Of a DNA stretch of 64,000 nt, positions 24,707 through 33,147 are shown one piece after another. Each line of letters starts with the position of its first letter. The first letter of the stretch is position 1. The notes beneath the pieces were generated by a model. The model had not been told where the DNA came from. It searched no databases and saw nothing but the letters and a program-made list of their open reading frames with translations. The stretch covers positions 1,116,001 through 1,180,000 of the forward strand of contig NZ_CP076563.1 in assembly GCF_044357945.1 (NCBI RefSeq). Reading direction: 5' to 3'. Both the position numbers and the translations under genes were made by a program. The DNA comes from QAND01 sp003150225. Its GTDB lineage: Bacteria; Bacillota; Clostridia; Christensenellales; QAND01.

Positions 24707-25789
24707 ATGAAGCGCAACTTATCCTCCGAACAAACCACCCGCCGCTCTTCACAAAAGCTATGGATCCTTGCCTTTTCTTTGGCTTTTTTGATCCCTCTTT
24801 TGTTATCCCATCCCCTTTCCACTCAGGCTCAGAACGCCGATATTGCGGCACAAGCGCTGGCAAACGCCGAAAAACGGCCGGCTGAGGCTTCTGTTGTCCC
24901 GCCGGAAGAGGATGCGGAAATCCTTAGAGCCATCTCCCAAGCAAAGGAGGGGCTTATGGCGCGCACCGCGGGCTACCGCTACACGGGTAATGGGGAAACC
25001 ATGGAATACCAGGAGGGCCAGGACATCCACCAATGGCTGTGGGACATGGAAAAGCGCTATGACGCGGGCCTCTACAACGGAGAAAAGCATCCCTACTACC
25101 CCGGCGCCGTCAAGGTGCCCGGCGGATGGGATCTGGGGCCTGATCCCACCTACCAAGCAAAGCTGCGCCAGCTCTATGGCGAAGAGGATTACGCTTTGCT
25201 GAACGCGCCTATCAGGTGGGAGCGGGTGCCAAACATCATCGGGATGGATGAGCAAACGGCGCTCAATGCCCTTCACGCCAAAGGCTTTGCGGTTCGGGTA
25301 GGCTATCGGAAAACCACCGATCCCAGCCAGGACGGCAAGGTATACTATCAGGACATTGGCGCTGGGTGCCTGTTTAACACCAAAGCCGGGCTTATCATCA
25401 GTGTTTATTCCCTTGACCGGGAGGGGGAACGGTACCAAAACCCCTGGAGCACCCTTCAGCCATCCCTTACTCCCGATGAAATGAAGGACAAATGGGCACA
25501 GGAGCAGGGGCATCCCCTGCCCTCGCCCACACCGGACCCCACGTTCACCCCATGGCCCAGCGACATCATCCCATCGGAAGACCCTAATTGTGTGACCGTA
25601 ACCAAGCCACCGGCAACGCCGACGCCTGTCCCAACGCCTGCACCCACTAGCGAACCCTCTCCCACGGCGACGCCATCGGCTTCCCAGCCTTCCATCGAAC
25701 CCAGCCCAGAAGTCCTACAAACACCCGTTCCGCCCTCAATGGAAACGGATGGAGAAAATGAAGGCAATGTACCACAGGATCCCCAATGA
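24707..25789 (+). CDS. Membrane-anchored PASTA-domain protein
   Basis: The product has 360 residues from the ATG at 24707 behind AAAGGAGG. A single membrane span (about 17-36) anchors it. A helical outer region precedes one PASTA domain at about 173-235 (VPNIIGMDEQTALNALHAKG, VYYQDIGAGC, AGLIISVYS). The last 90 residues are Pro/Thr/Ser-rich (PTPVPTPAPTSEPSPT). PASTA domains bind peptidoglycan or beta-lactams in kinases and penicillin-binding proteins; here no kinase or transpeptidase domain is present, so it is probably a wall-sensing or wall-spanning accessory protein. Confidence 0.75.
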   Translation: MKRNLSSEQTTRRSSQKLWILAFSLAFLIPLLLSHPLSTQAQNADIAAQALANAEKRPAEASVVPPEEDAEILRAISQAKEGLMARTAGYRYTGNGETMEYQEGQDIHQWLWDMEKRYDAGLYNGEKHPYYPGAVKVPGGWDLGPDPTYQAKLRQLYGEEDYALLNAPIRWERVPNIIGMDEQTALNALHAKGFAVRVGYRKTTDPSQDGKVYYQDIGAGCLFNTKAGLIISVYSLDREGERYQNPWSTLQPSLTPDEMKDKWAQEQGHPLPSPTPDPTFTPWPSDIIPSEDPNCVTVTKPPATPTPVPTPAPTSEPSPTATPSASQPSIEPSPEVLQTPVPPSMETDGENEGNVPQDPQ

Positions 25790-25808
25790 TGTCTCACCAT
25801 ATAACCAG

Positions 25809-25840
25809 AAAAAGCGTCCGGATTTCCGGGCGTCTTTTTC
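25809..25840 (+). terminator. Terminator of the PASTA gene
   Basis: AAAAAGCGTCCGG-ATTT-CCGGGCGTCTTTTT forms a hairpin with one mismatch and two G-U pairs, followed by the T tract. The 220 bases beyond it are AT-rich and hold no gene until the next promoter. Confidence 0.7.
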
Positions 25841-26034
25841 TATGAAACGCTTTTCAGATGCATATATATACGAATTATTTTGATAAAAAATTCAAATATT
25901 TTGGCCGATTCTATCCTATTTTGGACGGATTTGGCCAAGGATGGCCAGCGGAAAACCGAAAGATGGCGGGATTTGGGCGGCCCATCTCCCAGGCATAGCG
26001 CGGCGCTGGAAAGCCGCCCCACTCCCCTTGGGGT

Positions 26035-26063
26035 TTGGTCCCAGCGGGGAGCTATGGTATAAT
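26035..26063 (+). promoter_or_regulatory. Promoter of the two HAD genes
   Basis: TTGGTC (26035-26040), 17 bases, then TATAAT (26058-26063) with an extended TGG. Confidence 0.65.
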
Positions 26064-26087
26064 GACCCCGTTGGGAGTTGATACCCT

Positions 26088-26867
26088 TTGATCAAAGCGG
26101 TATTCTTTGACGTAGACGGCACCCTTTTATGCCATGGAGAACAGGGAATTCGTCCCGGCGTCTCCAGAGCCCTTGCGGCTCTCCGGGAACAAGGAGTTCG
26201 GCTGTTTCTAGCCACTGGGCGGCATCCCTTGGAGTATCCCGACTTTGGCGGCATCGCCTTCGATGGATACATCTCCATCAACGGCCAATACTGCTATCGG
26301 GGAGACCAGGTGCTGTACCAGAACACCATTCTCCAGGAGGATCGGGCGGCCCTGATCCGCTGGCTGGAGGAAAAGGATCAGGCTTGCATGTTCGTCCAAG
26401 ACCGGGTGATCTTCGCCAACCGGGTCAACGACGCGGTTCGGGAATACCAAGCCTTTGTTCATTTGCCCCTGCCTCCGATTGCATCTCCGGAGCGGATTCT
26501 GGACGGCCCCCTCTTTCAGGTGATGCCCTTCGTATCCCCGGAGGAGGAGCTGGATCTGCTCCGGGTCATGCCCCATTGCCGGGCCACCCGTTGGAGCCAT
26601 CTTTGCAGTGACGTCATCCCCTGGGAAGGGGGAAAGGCCGTGGGGATCCTCCGCATGCTGGAGCACTTTGGGCTGACCGCGGCGGAAGCCGCCGCTTTTG
26701 GCGATGGGGAGAACGATATCACCATGCTTCAAACCGTGGGCCTGGGAATCGCCATGGATAACGCCTCCGCCGCCGTAAAGGCCGCGGCCCGCCGCATCGC
26801 TCCGCCCCCCGAACAGGACGGAGTGGCCCATGCCCTTATGGAGCTGGGCCTCATCCATACATTTTAA
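26088..26867 (+). CDS. Cof-type HAD phosphatase
   Basis: The 259-residue cytoplasmic protein begins with an unusual TTG start behind GGGAG. HAD motif I is FFDVDGTLL, motif II is LFLATGR, and the C-terminal FGDGENDITMLQTVGLGIAM is the motif IV block of the Cof subfamily (type IIB cap), which dephosphorylates sugar phosphates, FMN or PLP. Substrate is not predictable. A second HAD gene starts 16 bases downstream. Confidence 0.85.
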   Translation: MIKAVFFDVDGTLLCHGEQGIRPGVSRALAALREQGVRLFLATGRHPLEYPDFGGIAFDGYISINGQYCYRGDQVLYQNTILQEDRAALIRWLEEKDQACMFVQDRVIFANRVNDAVREYQAFVHLPLPPIASPERILDGPLFQVMPFVSPEEELDLLRVMPHCRATRWSHLCSDVIPWEGGKAVGILRMLEHFGLTAAEAAAFGDGENDITMLQTVGLGIAMDNASAAVKAAARRIAPPPEQDGVAHALMELGLIHTF

Positions 26868-26883
26868 GGACAGGAGAGTCACT

Positions 26884-27513
26884 ATGGTAGACAGCGTTAT
26901 CTTTGATTTGGACGGCACCCTATGGGACGCCACCGGCACCGTCATCGACTGTTGGAACGAGGTTCTGGACCGCCATGACGGCATCCGGGAGCACTTCACC
27001 GTGGAGGGCCTTCAGAGCATCATGGGACTGCCCACTCCGCAGATCGCCCAACGGCTGCTCCCCTATCTCTCCCCGGAGCGGCGGGAGGCCATCATCGACG
27101 AATGCTTCCGGGCGGAAAATGTCTTTTTGGCCCGCCACGGCGCCCGGCTGTATCCCGGCATGGAGGAGGCGGCCCAGGCTTTGAAAGAGCGGGTTCCCCT
27201 GTTCATCGTCAGCAACTGCCAGGAGGGGTATATTGAATCGTTTTTTGCTGGAAACGGCACCGGCGGTTACTTCACCGACTGGGAGTGCTACGAGGCCACC
27301 CGACGGCCCAAGGGAGAGAACATCCGCCTGGTGATGGAGCGCAACGGCCTAGCCCATTCCATCTATGTGGGAGATACCCAGGGGGACCGGGACGCCGCTC
27401 AATTAGCGGGGATCCCCTTTATTTACGCCCGATATGGCTTTGGAGAGGTGGACGGCTATGACCATGCCATCGATTCCCTCTTGGAACTGCCGGAGCTGAT
27501 CGCGCGCATTTGA
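26884..27513 (+). CDS. HAD-superfamily hydrolase (phosphoglycolate-phosphatase-like)
   Basis: The product has 209 residues from the ATG at 26884 behind GGACAGGAGAG. Motif I is IFDLDGTLWD, motif II LFIVSNCQ, motif III Lys in RRPKGENI and motif IV YVGDTQGDRDAAQLAGIPFI. The helical cap between motifs I and II fits subfamily IA (phosphoglycolate phosphatase, pyrophosphatase PpaX, beta-phosphoglucomutase). It is probably co-transcribed with the preceding HAD gene. Confidence 0.85.
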   Translation: MVDSVIFDLDGTLWDATGTVIDCWNEVLDRHDGIREHFTVEGLQSIMGLPTPQIAQRLLPYLSPERREAIIDECFRAENVFLARHGARLYPGMEEAAQALKERVPLFIVSNCQEGYIESFFAGNGTGGYFTDWECYEATRRPKGENIRLVMERNGLAHSIYVGDTQGDRDAAQLAGIPFIYARYGFGEVDGYDHAIDSLLELPELIARI

Positions 27514-27526
27514 AAAAAGAAAAAAA

Positions 27527-27551
27527 AACAGGGCGGTTGCCCTGTTTTTTT
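27527..27551. terminator. Bidirectional terminator between converging genes
   Basis: ACAGGGC-GGTT-GCCCTGT with an A9 tract on the left and T8 on the right, between the HAD gene and the tautomerase gene. Confidence 0.85.
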
Positions 27552-27790
27552 CAGCCTTTGGGCCATTCCTCCCGGGGCTGATTCTTGATGATCACATTGG
27601 GATTGCCGTTTACCTCGGGAACGCTGACCTGATCATGCCAGTCCTCCTTGGCCACCTCCTGTACCGCTATCACAAAGGCCTCGGCAGGGGCGCCCAGAAG
27701 CTCCATGGCGCGGTCCCCCAGGGCAACCGCCAGCTTTTCCCGTTCTTCCTGGGTCCGGCCCGGAAACATTTTCACGTTGATAAAGGGCAT
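27551..27790 (-). CDS. 4-oxalocrotonate tautomerase family protein
   Basis: The product has 79 residues from the ATG at 27790 behind GGAGGTGG. After Met removal it begins with Pro (MPFINVKMFPGRTQEEREKL), the catalytic base of this family, followed by the usual helix and second strand (EAFVIAVQEVAKEDW). Members tautomerise enol acids. The substrate here is unknown. The longer frame starting at 27805 is rejected because it would bury the catalytic Pro. Confidence 0.85.
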   Translation of the reverse strand: MPFINVKMFPGRTQEEREKLAVALGDRAMELLGAPAEAFVIAVQEVAKEDWHDQVSVPEVNGNPNVIIKNQPREEWPKG

Positions 27791-27944
27791 CAAGACCACC
27801 TCCAACTTTTTTGATTGGCATCATCATAGCACCCTAGGACGCCGTCCGCAATCCTTTTGGCGGCGCAGCAAAACAAGCTCCGGTCACATAGGAAACCGGG
27901 TTTCCAGATGGGAAAAATCCCCAAAAACAAAAAAACGCCCGCGC

Positions 27945-28148
27945 TTAGTGGTCCTCTTGGTACTCGATGATATCCGACACGGTACACCTTAAAATGGAGC
28001 ACAGGGTGTCTATGGTAGCGGTGGTGATGGGTTCTCCCTCCCGCATTCGCTGGAAGGTGTTGCTGGACATCCCCTGCTTGAAGACCAGATAATATACCGT
28101 TACATTCCGGTCCAGCAGCGTCTGGAAAAAGGGCGCGTAGCTAATCAT
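27945..28148 (-). CDS. Small XRE-like DNA-binding protein (paralogue A)
   Basis: The 67-residue protein has a Cro/C1-type helix-turn-helix: MSSNTFQRMREGEPITTATIDTLCSILRCTVSDII. It is closely similar to the 67-residue protein at 47190 (shared MISYxPFFQTLLDxxVTxYxL start). A 20-bp perfect palindrome lies 180 bases upstream between it and a divergently read small gene. It is probably a local or autoregulator. Confidence 0.8.
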   Translation of the reverse strand: MISYAPFFQTLLDRNVTVYYLVFKQGMSSNTFQRMREGEPITTATIDTLCSILRCTVSDIIEYQEDH

Positions 28149-28329
28149 GGCATCACCTGTTTCCTAAGAATCGGCAAGCCGGACCCGGGCCATTTTCCCA
28201 TTGCACCGGTACGCCGCCCAGAGCCGCAACCGATACGCCAAAAGCATGGGCCACGCCAAGGGAAACGAAGGCTCCATTGGTTTCTGCCCGGCCTCCGATT
28301 CCTACGGTACCATGGCGAAATCATTGACC

Positions 28330-28349
28330 ATACTCAATATATTGAGTAT
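28330..28349. promoter_or_regulatory. Perfect 20-bp palindromic operator
   Basis: ATACTCAATATATTGAGTAT is perfectly self-complementary. It lies between the divergent XRE-like gene (27945-28148) and the small gene at 28373. The half-site CTCAAT also occurs as an inverted repeat upstream of the paralogous XRE gene at 47190. Confidence 0.7.
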
Positions 28350-28372
28350 ACTTTGGCGTGAGGTGAAGGGGA

Positions 28373-28546
28373 ATGCCGGATTATGAAAAGCTGTACTACT
28401 TTCTATTTAATGAGATTTCCGATGTGATCGCGCGGTTGCAGGAAGCGCAGCGGAAAGCGGAGCAGCTCTATATTGCCGGCCAGGAAGAGGGGACGGATCC
28501 CATGCTGCCTGCCGACTGGGACGTAATCAAACCTGAAAAAGAATAA
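28373..28546 (+). CDS. Small conserved-looking protein, 57 aa
   Basis: An ATG behind GGTGAAGGGG opens a 57-residue frame beginning MPDYEKLYYFLFNEISDVIA, with an amphipathic helix (DVIARLQEAQRKAEQLYIAG) and an acidic tail, then TAA and a terminator. It resembles the many small clostridial proteins with a KLYxxLFNxxxD start. Function is unknown. The operator and the divergent XRE gene suggest it is its regulatory target. Confidence 0.65.
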   Translation: MPDYEKLYYFLFNEISDVIARLQEAQRKAEQLYIAGQEEGTDPMLPADWDVIKPEKE

Positions 28547-28548
28547 AA

Positions 28549-28570
28549 AACGGAGGCCTTGGCCTCCGTT
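28549..28570. terminator. Terminator after the 57-aa gene
   Basis: ACGGAGGCC-TT-GGCCTCCGT preceded by A6 and followed by TTTCTCTTT; shared by converging genes. Confidence 0.75.
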
Positions 28571-28590
28571 TCTCTTTCCCGGGACTGAAT

Positions 28591-28776
28591 TTACCGCTCC
28601 GTTTCCTCGGAGGCTGGGACCTCGATCTCACCGTGCTCCTTCTCGAAATCGGCGATGCACCGGCGAATCAAATACAGAATCTGTCCGTTTGCTGAGCGTC
28701 CCTCATATTTGCTGATATAGTGGAGCTTTCTATGAAGCTCTGGGTCTATGCGTATCCCTAGATGTTTCCCTTTCAC
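28591..28776 (-). CDS. Arc/ribbon-helix-helix DNA-binding protein
   Basis: A GTG at 28776 with AGAGG six bases upstream is preferred over the in-frame ATG at 28782, which overlaps the ribosome site. The 61-residue protein has the RHH pattern: strand GKHLGIRIDPELHRKLHYIS, helix, then SANGQILYLIRRCIADFEKE, and an acidic tail. Such proteins bind DNA as dimers. The upstream 250 bases are AT-rich. Confidence 0.75.
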   Translation of the reverse strand: MKGKHLGIRIDPELHRKLHYISKYEGRSANGQILYLIRRCIADFEKEHGEIEVPASEETER

Positions 28777-29107
28777 GGTCATCCTCTTTTTTCTGTTAGT
28801 TTGTCCTGATTTTTTTGATGAATACCAATATAATAAGTACAAAATCAGTAACTTTGTGAAGGATGTACGCTTTTTAAGTACATTAATATTGACAGAAAAT
28901 TGATAAAATTGACCGCAATTTACCATTTGTAGTAGAATTTGTACCTAATTTGCCGTTTATTTACCGTTTTGTTTATTTTACGATGGGTAATTCGTTCTTT
29001 GGGAATACAAAAATTTTCTTCGCTACATAAAAGAATAGGAAATGTGTAAGAATTGTCGAATTTGTCGGTTTTTATTGACGCAGCGGGAGGCCGGCGCGCT
29101 TCTATGG

Positions 29108-29113
29108 TATAAT
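29108..29113 (+). promoter_or_regulatory. Extended -10 promoter element
   Basis: TGGTATAAT lies 31 bases upstream of the PNPOx-like gene. The nearest good -35 (TTGACG at 29075) is too far away, so recognition is probably through the TGn extension. Confidence 0.5.
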
Positions 29114-29143
29114 GCTGATAGCGTAACAAAAGGAGGGCTTTTT

Positions 29144-29608
29144 ATGCGGAGAACGGATCGTCAAATGCCCCTGGAGCGGAGCATGGAATTGCTGGCGTCC
29201 GGGGAATATGGCGTACTATCTGTGGTGGACGGGGACGGCCTGCCCTATGGGATTCCCTTAAACTACTACTTTTCCCGGGAGGACAACGCCATCTACTTCC
29301 ATACCGCCAAGGAGGGCCGGAAGATGGAAGCCCTGCTCGCCAATCCTCAGGTACATTTTGTGGTGATCCCCAGGAATGAGATCGCCCAAGACCTTTATAC
29401 CACCCATTACGAGAGCGTTATGGCCCAGGGGGTGGCGTCCATCCTGGAGGATCCGGAGGAGGTACGGGAGCAGCTGCGCCGGCTTTGCCGCCATCTGGTG
29501 CCGGACGCCCTCTACCGGCTGGAGGAGGTCATCGACAAATATAGCACCGTTGCCGTCGTAAAAATTGCCCTCACACAGGTGACGGGCAAGTGGAACCGGG
29601 AACAATAG
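29144..29608 (+). CDS. FMN-binding PNPOx-like split-barrel protein
   Basis: The product has 154 residues from the ATG behind AAAGGAGGG. The sequence follows the pyridoxamine-5'-phosphate-oxidase-like (nitroimidazole-resistance type) split barrel: LLASGEYGVLSVVDGDGLPYG, PLNYYFSREDNAIYFHTAKE, GRKMEALLANPQVHFVVIP and YESVMAQGVASIL. These bind FMN and reduce small compounds. A GNAT gene follows at 26 bases. Confidence 0.85.
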   Translation: MRRTDRQMPLERSMELLASGEYGVLSVVDGDGLPYGIPLNYYFSREDNAIYFHTAKEGRKMEALLANPQVHFVVIPRNEIAQDLYTTHYESVMAQGVASILEDPEEVREQLRRLCRHLVPDALYRLEEVIDKYSTVAVVKIALTQVTGKWNREQ

Positions 29609-29633
29609 ACCGTAAAGAAGGAGGCATCGTCCT

Positions 29634-30089
29634 ATGATCCGATCCATGAGGCCGGAGGACCGGTCCGACTATCTTGACATGACCCATGAATTCCATCATT
29701 CTTCCGCCGTCCTTCATCCCACGCCTCGGGCGTATCGAGAGCGGACCTTCGATCACATCGTAGGGGGAAGCCCTTTTGTTCGGGGCTATATCCTGGAGGA
29801 GGAAGAGGGGCCGGCTGGATATGGCATCGTGGTGTTCAGCTATTCCACCGAGCGGGGGGGCATGATTTTGTGGGTGGAAGAGCTATATGTCCGGAGCGCC
29901 TTCCAAGGGCGGGGGCTGGGCACCGGATTTTTCCGCTATTTGAAGGAGGAGTTTGGCACGCTTCCCAAGGGATATCGGTTGGAGGTAGCGCCCGACAATG
30001 AAGGCGCTGCCCGGCTATATCAGCGGCTGGGCTACCGGGACGTCCAGTACCGTCAGTTATTCGCTCCGGACATCTTCCCGGCAGGCTGA
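29634..30089 (+). CDS. GNAT-family N-acetyltransferase
   Basis: The 151-residue protein shows the acetyl-CoA-binding region VEELYVRSAFQGRGLGTGFF (RxxGxG/A pattern as QGRGLG) and a C-terminal ARLYQRLGYRDVQYRQL. Substrate is unknown. Start is an ATG behind AAGGAGG. Its last codons (GGC TGA) form the beginning of the first 98-bp tandem repeat, so the repeat supplies its stop codon. Confidence 0.85.
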   Translation: MIRSMRPEDRSDYLDMTHEFHHSSAVLHPTPRAYRERTFDHIVGGSPFVRGYILEEEEGPAGYGIVVFSYSTERGGMILWVEELYVRSAFQGRGLGTGFFRYLKEEFGTLPKGYRLEVAPDNEGAARLYQRLGYRDVQYRQLFAPDIFPAG

Positions 30090-30375
30090 GCCTGCACCCT
30101 CGCCGCGCAAAAACAACCCGAAAAAAAGCCTACATCGGCCAGCGGCACAGCGCTACCCAGCTTCCCCGTGCCTAACTAGCAGGCTGAGCCTGCACCCTCG
30201 CTGCGCAAAAACAACCCGGGAAAAAGCCTATGTCGGCCAGCGGCACAGCGCTACCCAGCTTCCCCGTGCCTAACTAGCAGGCTGAGCCTGCACCCTCGCC
30301 GCGCAAAAATAACCCAGGAAAAAAGCCTACATCGGCCAGCGGCACAATGTTACCCAGCTTCCCCCTACCTAACTA
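30081..30375 (+). repeat. Three tandem 98-bp repeats
   Basis: Units start at 30081, 30179 and 30277 with exactly 98-bp spacing and about 90% identity by eye. Each begins with the palindrome GCAGGCTGAGCCTGC, then CACCCTCGC(C/T)GCGCAAAAA, and ends CAGCTTCCCC(G/C)TxCCTAACTA. No reading frame is conserved. The opening palindrome also occurs near 50675 and 51105. No gene lies between 30090 and 30406. Confidence 0.9.
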
Positions 30376-30406
30376 ACGCGCAATATGGAACCGGTTATTG
30401 CCCGGA

Positions 30407-30838
30407 TTACTCCTTTTCCGGGTTGGAGGCTATCATTCGGGCGATGGCATCATCGGTATAGGAGAGCAGCTTGCCCATGCGATAGGCCAGTTGATAGCGG
30501 GCATCCCCATGATAGGCCTTGGACTCCACCAGGGCCTTTTTGAGTGCCTTCAGGTCCTGATACTCCTTAAGATCCCCCTCGGCACCGTAAAAGATGATGA
30601 TGTGCTTTCCCCGGCACATGGACACGGGATAGAGGTCGGTAACCAGCAGATCGCTCTCGGGGTACAGGCGGGTGCCGTATTTCTCACAAGCGGCCCGAGC
30701 CGGCTCCAGGAACGCATCCCGCTCCTCCGCCGTTGGGCTGGTATGGCTGAAGGCCATCCGCTTGACCCCCGCCGCCACCATCTCGTTGAAACAGTCAATG
30801 ACACCGCACCGAAAGGAATACTTGTCGATCTCACGCAT
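30407..30838 (-). CDS. Unknown cytoplasmic protein, 143 aa
   Basis: A soluble protein with no signal or membrane span. It begins MREIDKYSFRCGVIDCFNEM behind AGGAGGGG and contains LLVTDLYPVSMCRGKHIIIF and a helical C-terminal half. I do not recognise the family. It is the last gene of a leftward group after the amino-acid kinase gene (74 bases apart). Three cysteines (about residues 11, 16 and 50) might bind metal, but no clear motif is seen. Confidence 0.65.
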   Translation of the reverse strand: MREIDKYSFRCGVIDCFNEMVAAGVKRMAFSHTSPTAEERDAFLEPARAACEKYGTRLYPESDLLVTDLYPVSMCRGKHIIIFYGAEGDLKEYQDLKALKKALVESKAYHGDARYQLAYRMGKLLSYTDDAIARMIASNPEKE

Positions 30839-30912
30839 ATGCGTCCCCTCCTATTTCCTCGGCCCACCGGCCGGTTTTTGACCGTATCCAGGATTTCAAC
30901 CCATGCTCCGTC

Positions 30913-31743
30913 TCAAACGAGGCCAATCCGGGTACAGGGCACTCGCCCTGCCAGGAGGTCGCTGAGCCGATGCCGGGCATGGCCGATGATCACCGTGGTA
31001 CCGGCCATGGCGGGCTCTTTGATGAACTCCAGCTTGGCTCCCGCTCCGTTGGCCCCCGCACGGCTGGCCCCCACGCAGCTGCGCTGCAGCTCGGAGATCC
31101 GCCGCAGCAGTTCCTGGGAATCCTTAGCCGTTACCTCCCGCACCAGGGTGCCGGGGTCCGCGGGATCGGCATAGATACCCTCCACCCCCGACAGGATCAC
31201 CAGGGTGCGCGCCTTGACGGTAAGGGCGATGACCGCCGCGGTTTCATCGTTATCGATGCATTCCACCGGATGCCCGCCCCCCTCCCGGGTGATGGCGGCA
31301 ATCTCCATCTTTCGGTTTTCGGTAGAGGAGACCGGGTCGTTATAATTGACGATGGGAATGGCGTTCTGCTCCTTGGCCCGAAGCAGCAATCCCTTGATAT
31401 GCGCCCGTTTCTGAGGGTCGTTGAAATGCTGGTGTTCCACCAGCACCTGGCGCACGGAATACTCCGGCCGGACAAAGCGGCGGTAGTTTTCCATCAGGAT
31501 CGCCTGTCCCTGGGCAGCGTAGTCGGTCTTCACCTCATCCATATCCCCGTGGAGCTCCCGGCCGCCACTGCGCTTTAAATAGTCCAGACGGCCGATCTCG
31601 GTGGCGCCGCTGCTGACCCAGATCATCCCGGGGCGCAGCTCGGCGGATAGACGAGAGAAGATGTTGTAGTCGATGTCGTTATCCTCCTTGCGGATCAAGG
31701 CCATGGACCCAATCTTTCCCACTACATCGTATTCAAAGTTCAT
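30913..31743 (-). CDS. Amino-acid-kinase family protein (glutamate 5-kinase-like)
   Basis: The 276-residue protein has the amino-acid kinase fold: VVGKIGSMALI (phosphate loop, replacing the usual KxGSS), IWVSSGATEIG, VNYNDPVSS, CIDNDETAAVIALTVKARTLVILSGVEGIY, and a final SCVGASRAGANGAGAKLEFI. These match glutamate 5-kinase/aspartokinase-type enzymes that phosphorylate a carboxylate. No PUA domain or proA gene is present, so proline synthesis is not supported. It starts nine bases after the MATE gene. Confidence 0.7.
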   Translation of the reverse strand: MNFEYDVVGKIGSMALIRKEDNDIDYNIFSRLSAELRPGMIWVSSGATEIGRLDYLKRSGGRELHGDMDEVKTDYAAQGQAILMENYRRFVRPEYSVRQVLVEHQHFNDPQKRAHIKGLLLRAKEQNAIPIVNYNDPVSSTENRKMEIAAITREGGGHPVECIDNDETAAVIALTVKARTLVILSGVEGIYADPADPGTLVREVTAKDSQELLRRISELQRSCVGASRAGANGAGAKLEFIKEPAMAGTTVIIGHARHRLSDLLAGRVPCTRIGLV

Positions 31744-31752
31744 GTCGATCCC

Positions 31753-33117
31753 TCACTTTAAAACATTGATCCATTTTCTGGAGTAAAACCGGCGTCTGCC
31801 GATAAAAAATTTGATGATTTCAGCCGGAATGGTAAAGGCAAACACCCAGGGAAGGGGGACCTGGAGCACAAAGGCTCCCAAGGCCACAAAGGGCAACACC
31901 AGCAGCCACTGGGCGCCGGAATCCACTACAAAGGCAAACCGGGTATCCCCTCCTGCGCGAAGGATGCCCACGATCATCATAAAATTGTGGGCGTCAAAGG
32001 GCAGCTTTACCGCAAGGGCAAGCAGGCTGCACCGGACGATGTACTTTGCCATGGGACTGGCGTTGTACAATCCCAACATGGCTGGGCCAATAAGATTGAT
32101 CAGAGGGCCCATTACAAAGGCCAGGGCGATGGTCAGCCGGCGCAGCCGCAGGGCGTAGGTATAGGCTACATCGAACCGCTCCACACCCAGCTCCTTTCCC
32201 ACGATGACCACGCCGCCGTTGGACAGCGCCATAAAGAAGATCAGCGCGATCTTTTCCAACACGTTGAAGATGCCCATGGCCGCCGTCATCTGGGTGCCCA
32301 GCTGGGCATACAGGAAGATCAGCATGGTCTGGGCGCCGGCCCAGAGGGCCTCGTTGCCCAGCACCGGCAGGGCGCGGGCAAAAAACCGCTTGGGGTACCC
32401 CGGCATCCCCCGGAATACCGGGCTGTGGTCCTCGACCAGGGGACTCTTTTTGGTATACATCAACAGGATCAGCAGGGCGCAGTTGACCACGTTGGCGATA
32501 ACCGTAGCCACGGCGGCTCCCAGAACTCCCATGACGGGAAAGCCCAGCTTGCCGAAGATCATCAAATAATTGAACACGCAGTTGACGATGACCCCGATGA
32601 TGGTGGTAAAGGTGGGGATCTTCAGCTCTTCCATACTGCGAAGCATGGCCCCCACTCCCAGAATGATGGGTTGAAGCAGGTAGGTATAGCCCACCGCGCG
32701 GAGATAGACCACTCCCGCCGCGATGACGGCCTCGTCCTTGCTGAAGATCCGCAGCAAAAACTCTGGACAGAACTGGCTCAGGATGAAAAAGACCACGCCC
32801 ATGGCCCCGGCGCACAACAGCACCAGACCCATGGTACGGCGGATGCTGGGCACGTCCCCGCGCCCCCAGTGCTGGGACGCGAAGGCGGTGCCGCCGGCGC
32901 AGATGCCCATGATGAGGATCATCACCACAAAGGAGACCTGATTGGCCAAAGCCACCGCCGCAATGACGGTATCCCCCAGCGAGCCCACCATGATGTTGTC
33001 CACAAGCTGCAGCACGAAGTTGATGGTTTGCTGCAAAGCCAGCGGCACGCACACCTTCCAGATGCTCCGATAGAAGACGGTATCCTCAAAACCAAAGTAC
33101 GCTGAAATTTTGGACAT
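31753..33117 (-). CDS. MATE-family efflux transporter
   Basis: The 454-residue membrane protein has twelve predicted spans. It opens with the MATE pattern VPLALQQTINFVLQLVDNIMVGSLGDTVIAAVALANQ, and a second-half repeat begins LPVLGNEALWAGAQTMLIFLYA. MATE proteins export drugs or metabolites in exchange for sodium or protons. It is the middle gene of a group with hydroxyacid dehydrogenase and amino-acid kinase genes, which suggests export of a specific metabolite rather than general drug resistance; this is inference. Confidence 0.85.
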   Translation of the reverse strand: MSKISAYFGFEDTVFYRSIWKVCVPLALQQTINFVLQLVDNIMVGSLGDTVIAAVALANQVSFVVMILIMGICAGGTAFASQHWGRGDVPSIRRTMGLVLLCAGAMGVVFFILSQFCPEFLLRIFSKDEAVIAAGVVYLRAVGYTYLLQPIILGVGAMLRSMEELKIPTFTTIIGVIVNCVFNYLMIFGKLGFPVMGVLGAAVATVIANVVNCALLILLMYTKKSPLVEDHSPVFRGMPGYPKRFFARALPVLGNEALWAGAQTMLIFLYAQLGTQMTAAMGIFNVLEKIALIFFMALSNGGVVIVGKELGVERFDVAYTYALRLRRLTIALAFVMGPLINLIGPAMLGLYNASPMAKYIVRCSLLALAVKLPFDAHNFMMIVGILRAGGDTRFAFVVDSGAQWLLVLPFVALGAFVLQVPLPWVFAFTIPAEIIKFFIGRRRFYSRKWINVLK

Positions 33118-33147
33118 CCACTCACATCCTGTTTCTAAAATGTTGGA

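Noticed and set aside
30081..30375. CRISPR array
   Set aside because: The three units are adjacent 98-bp tandem copies with no distinct spacers and no cas genes.
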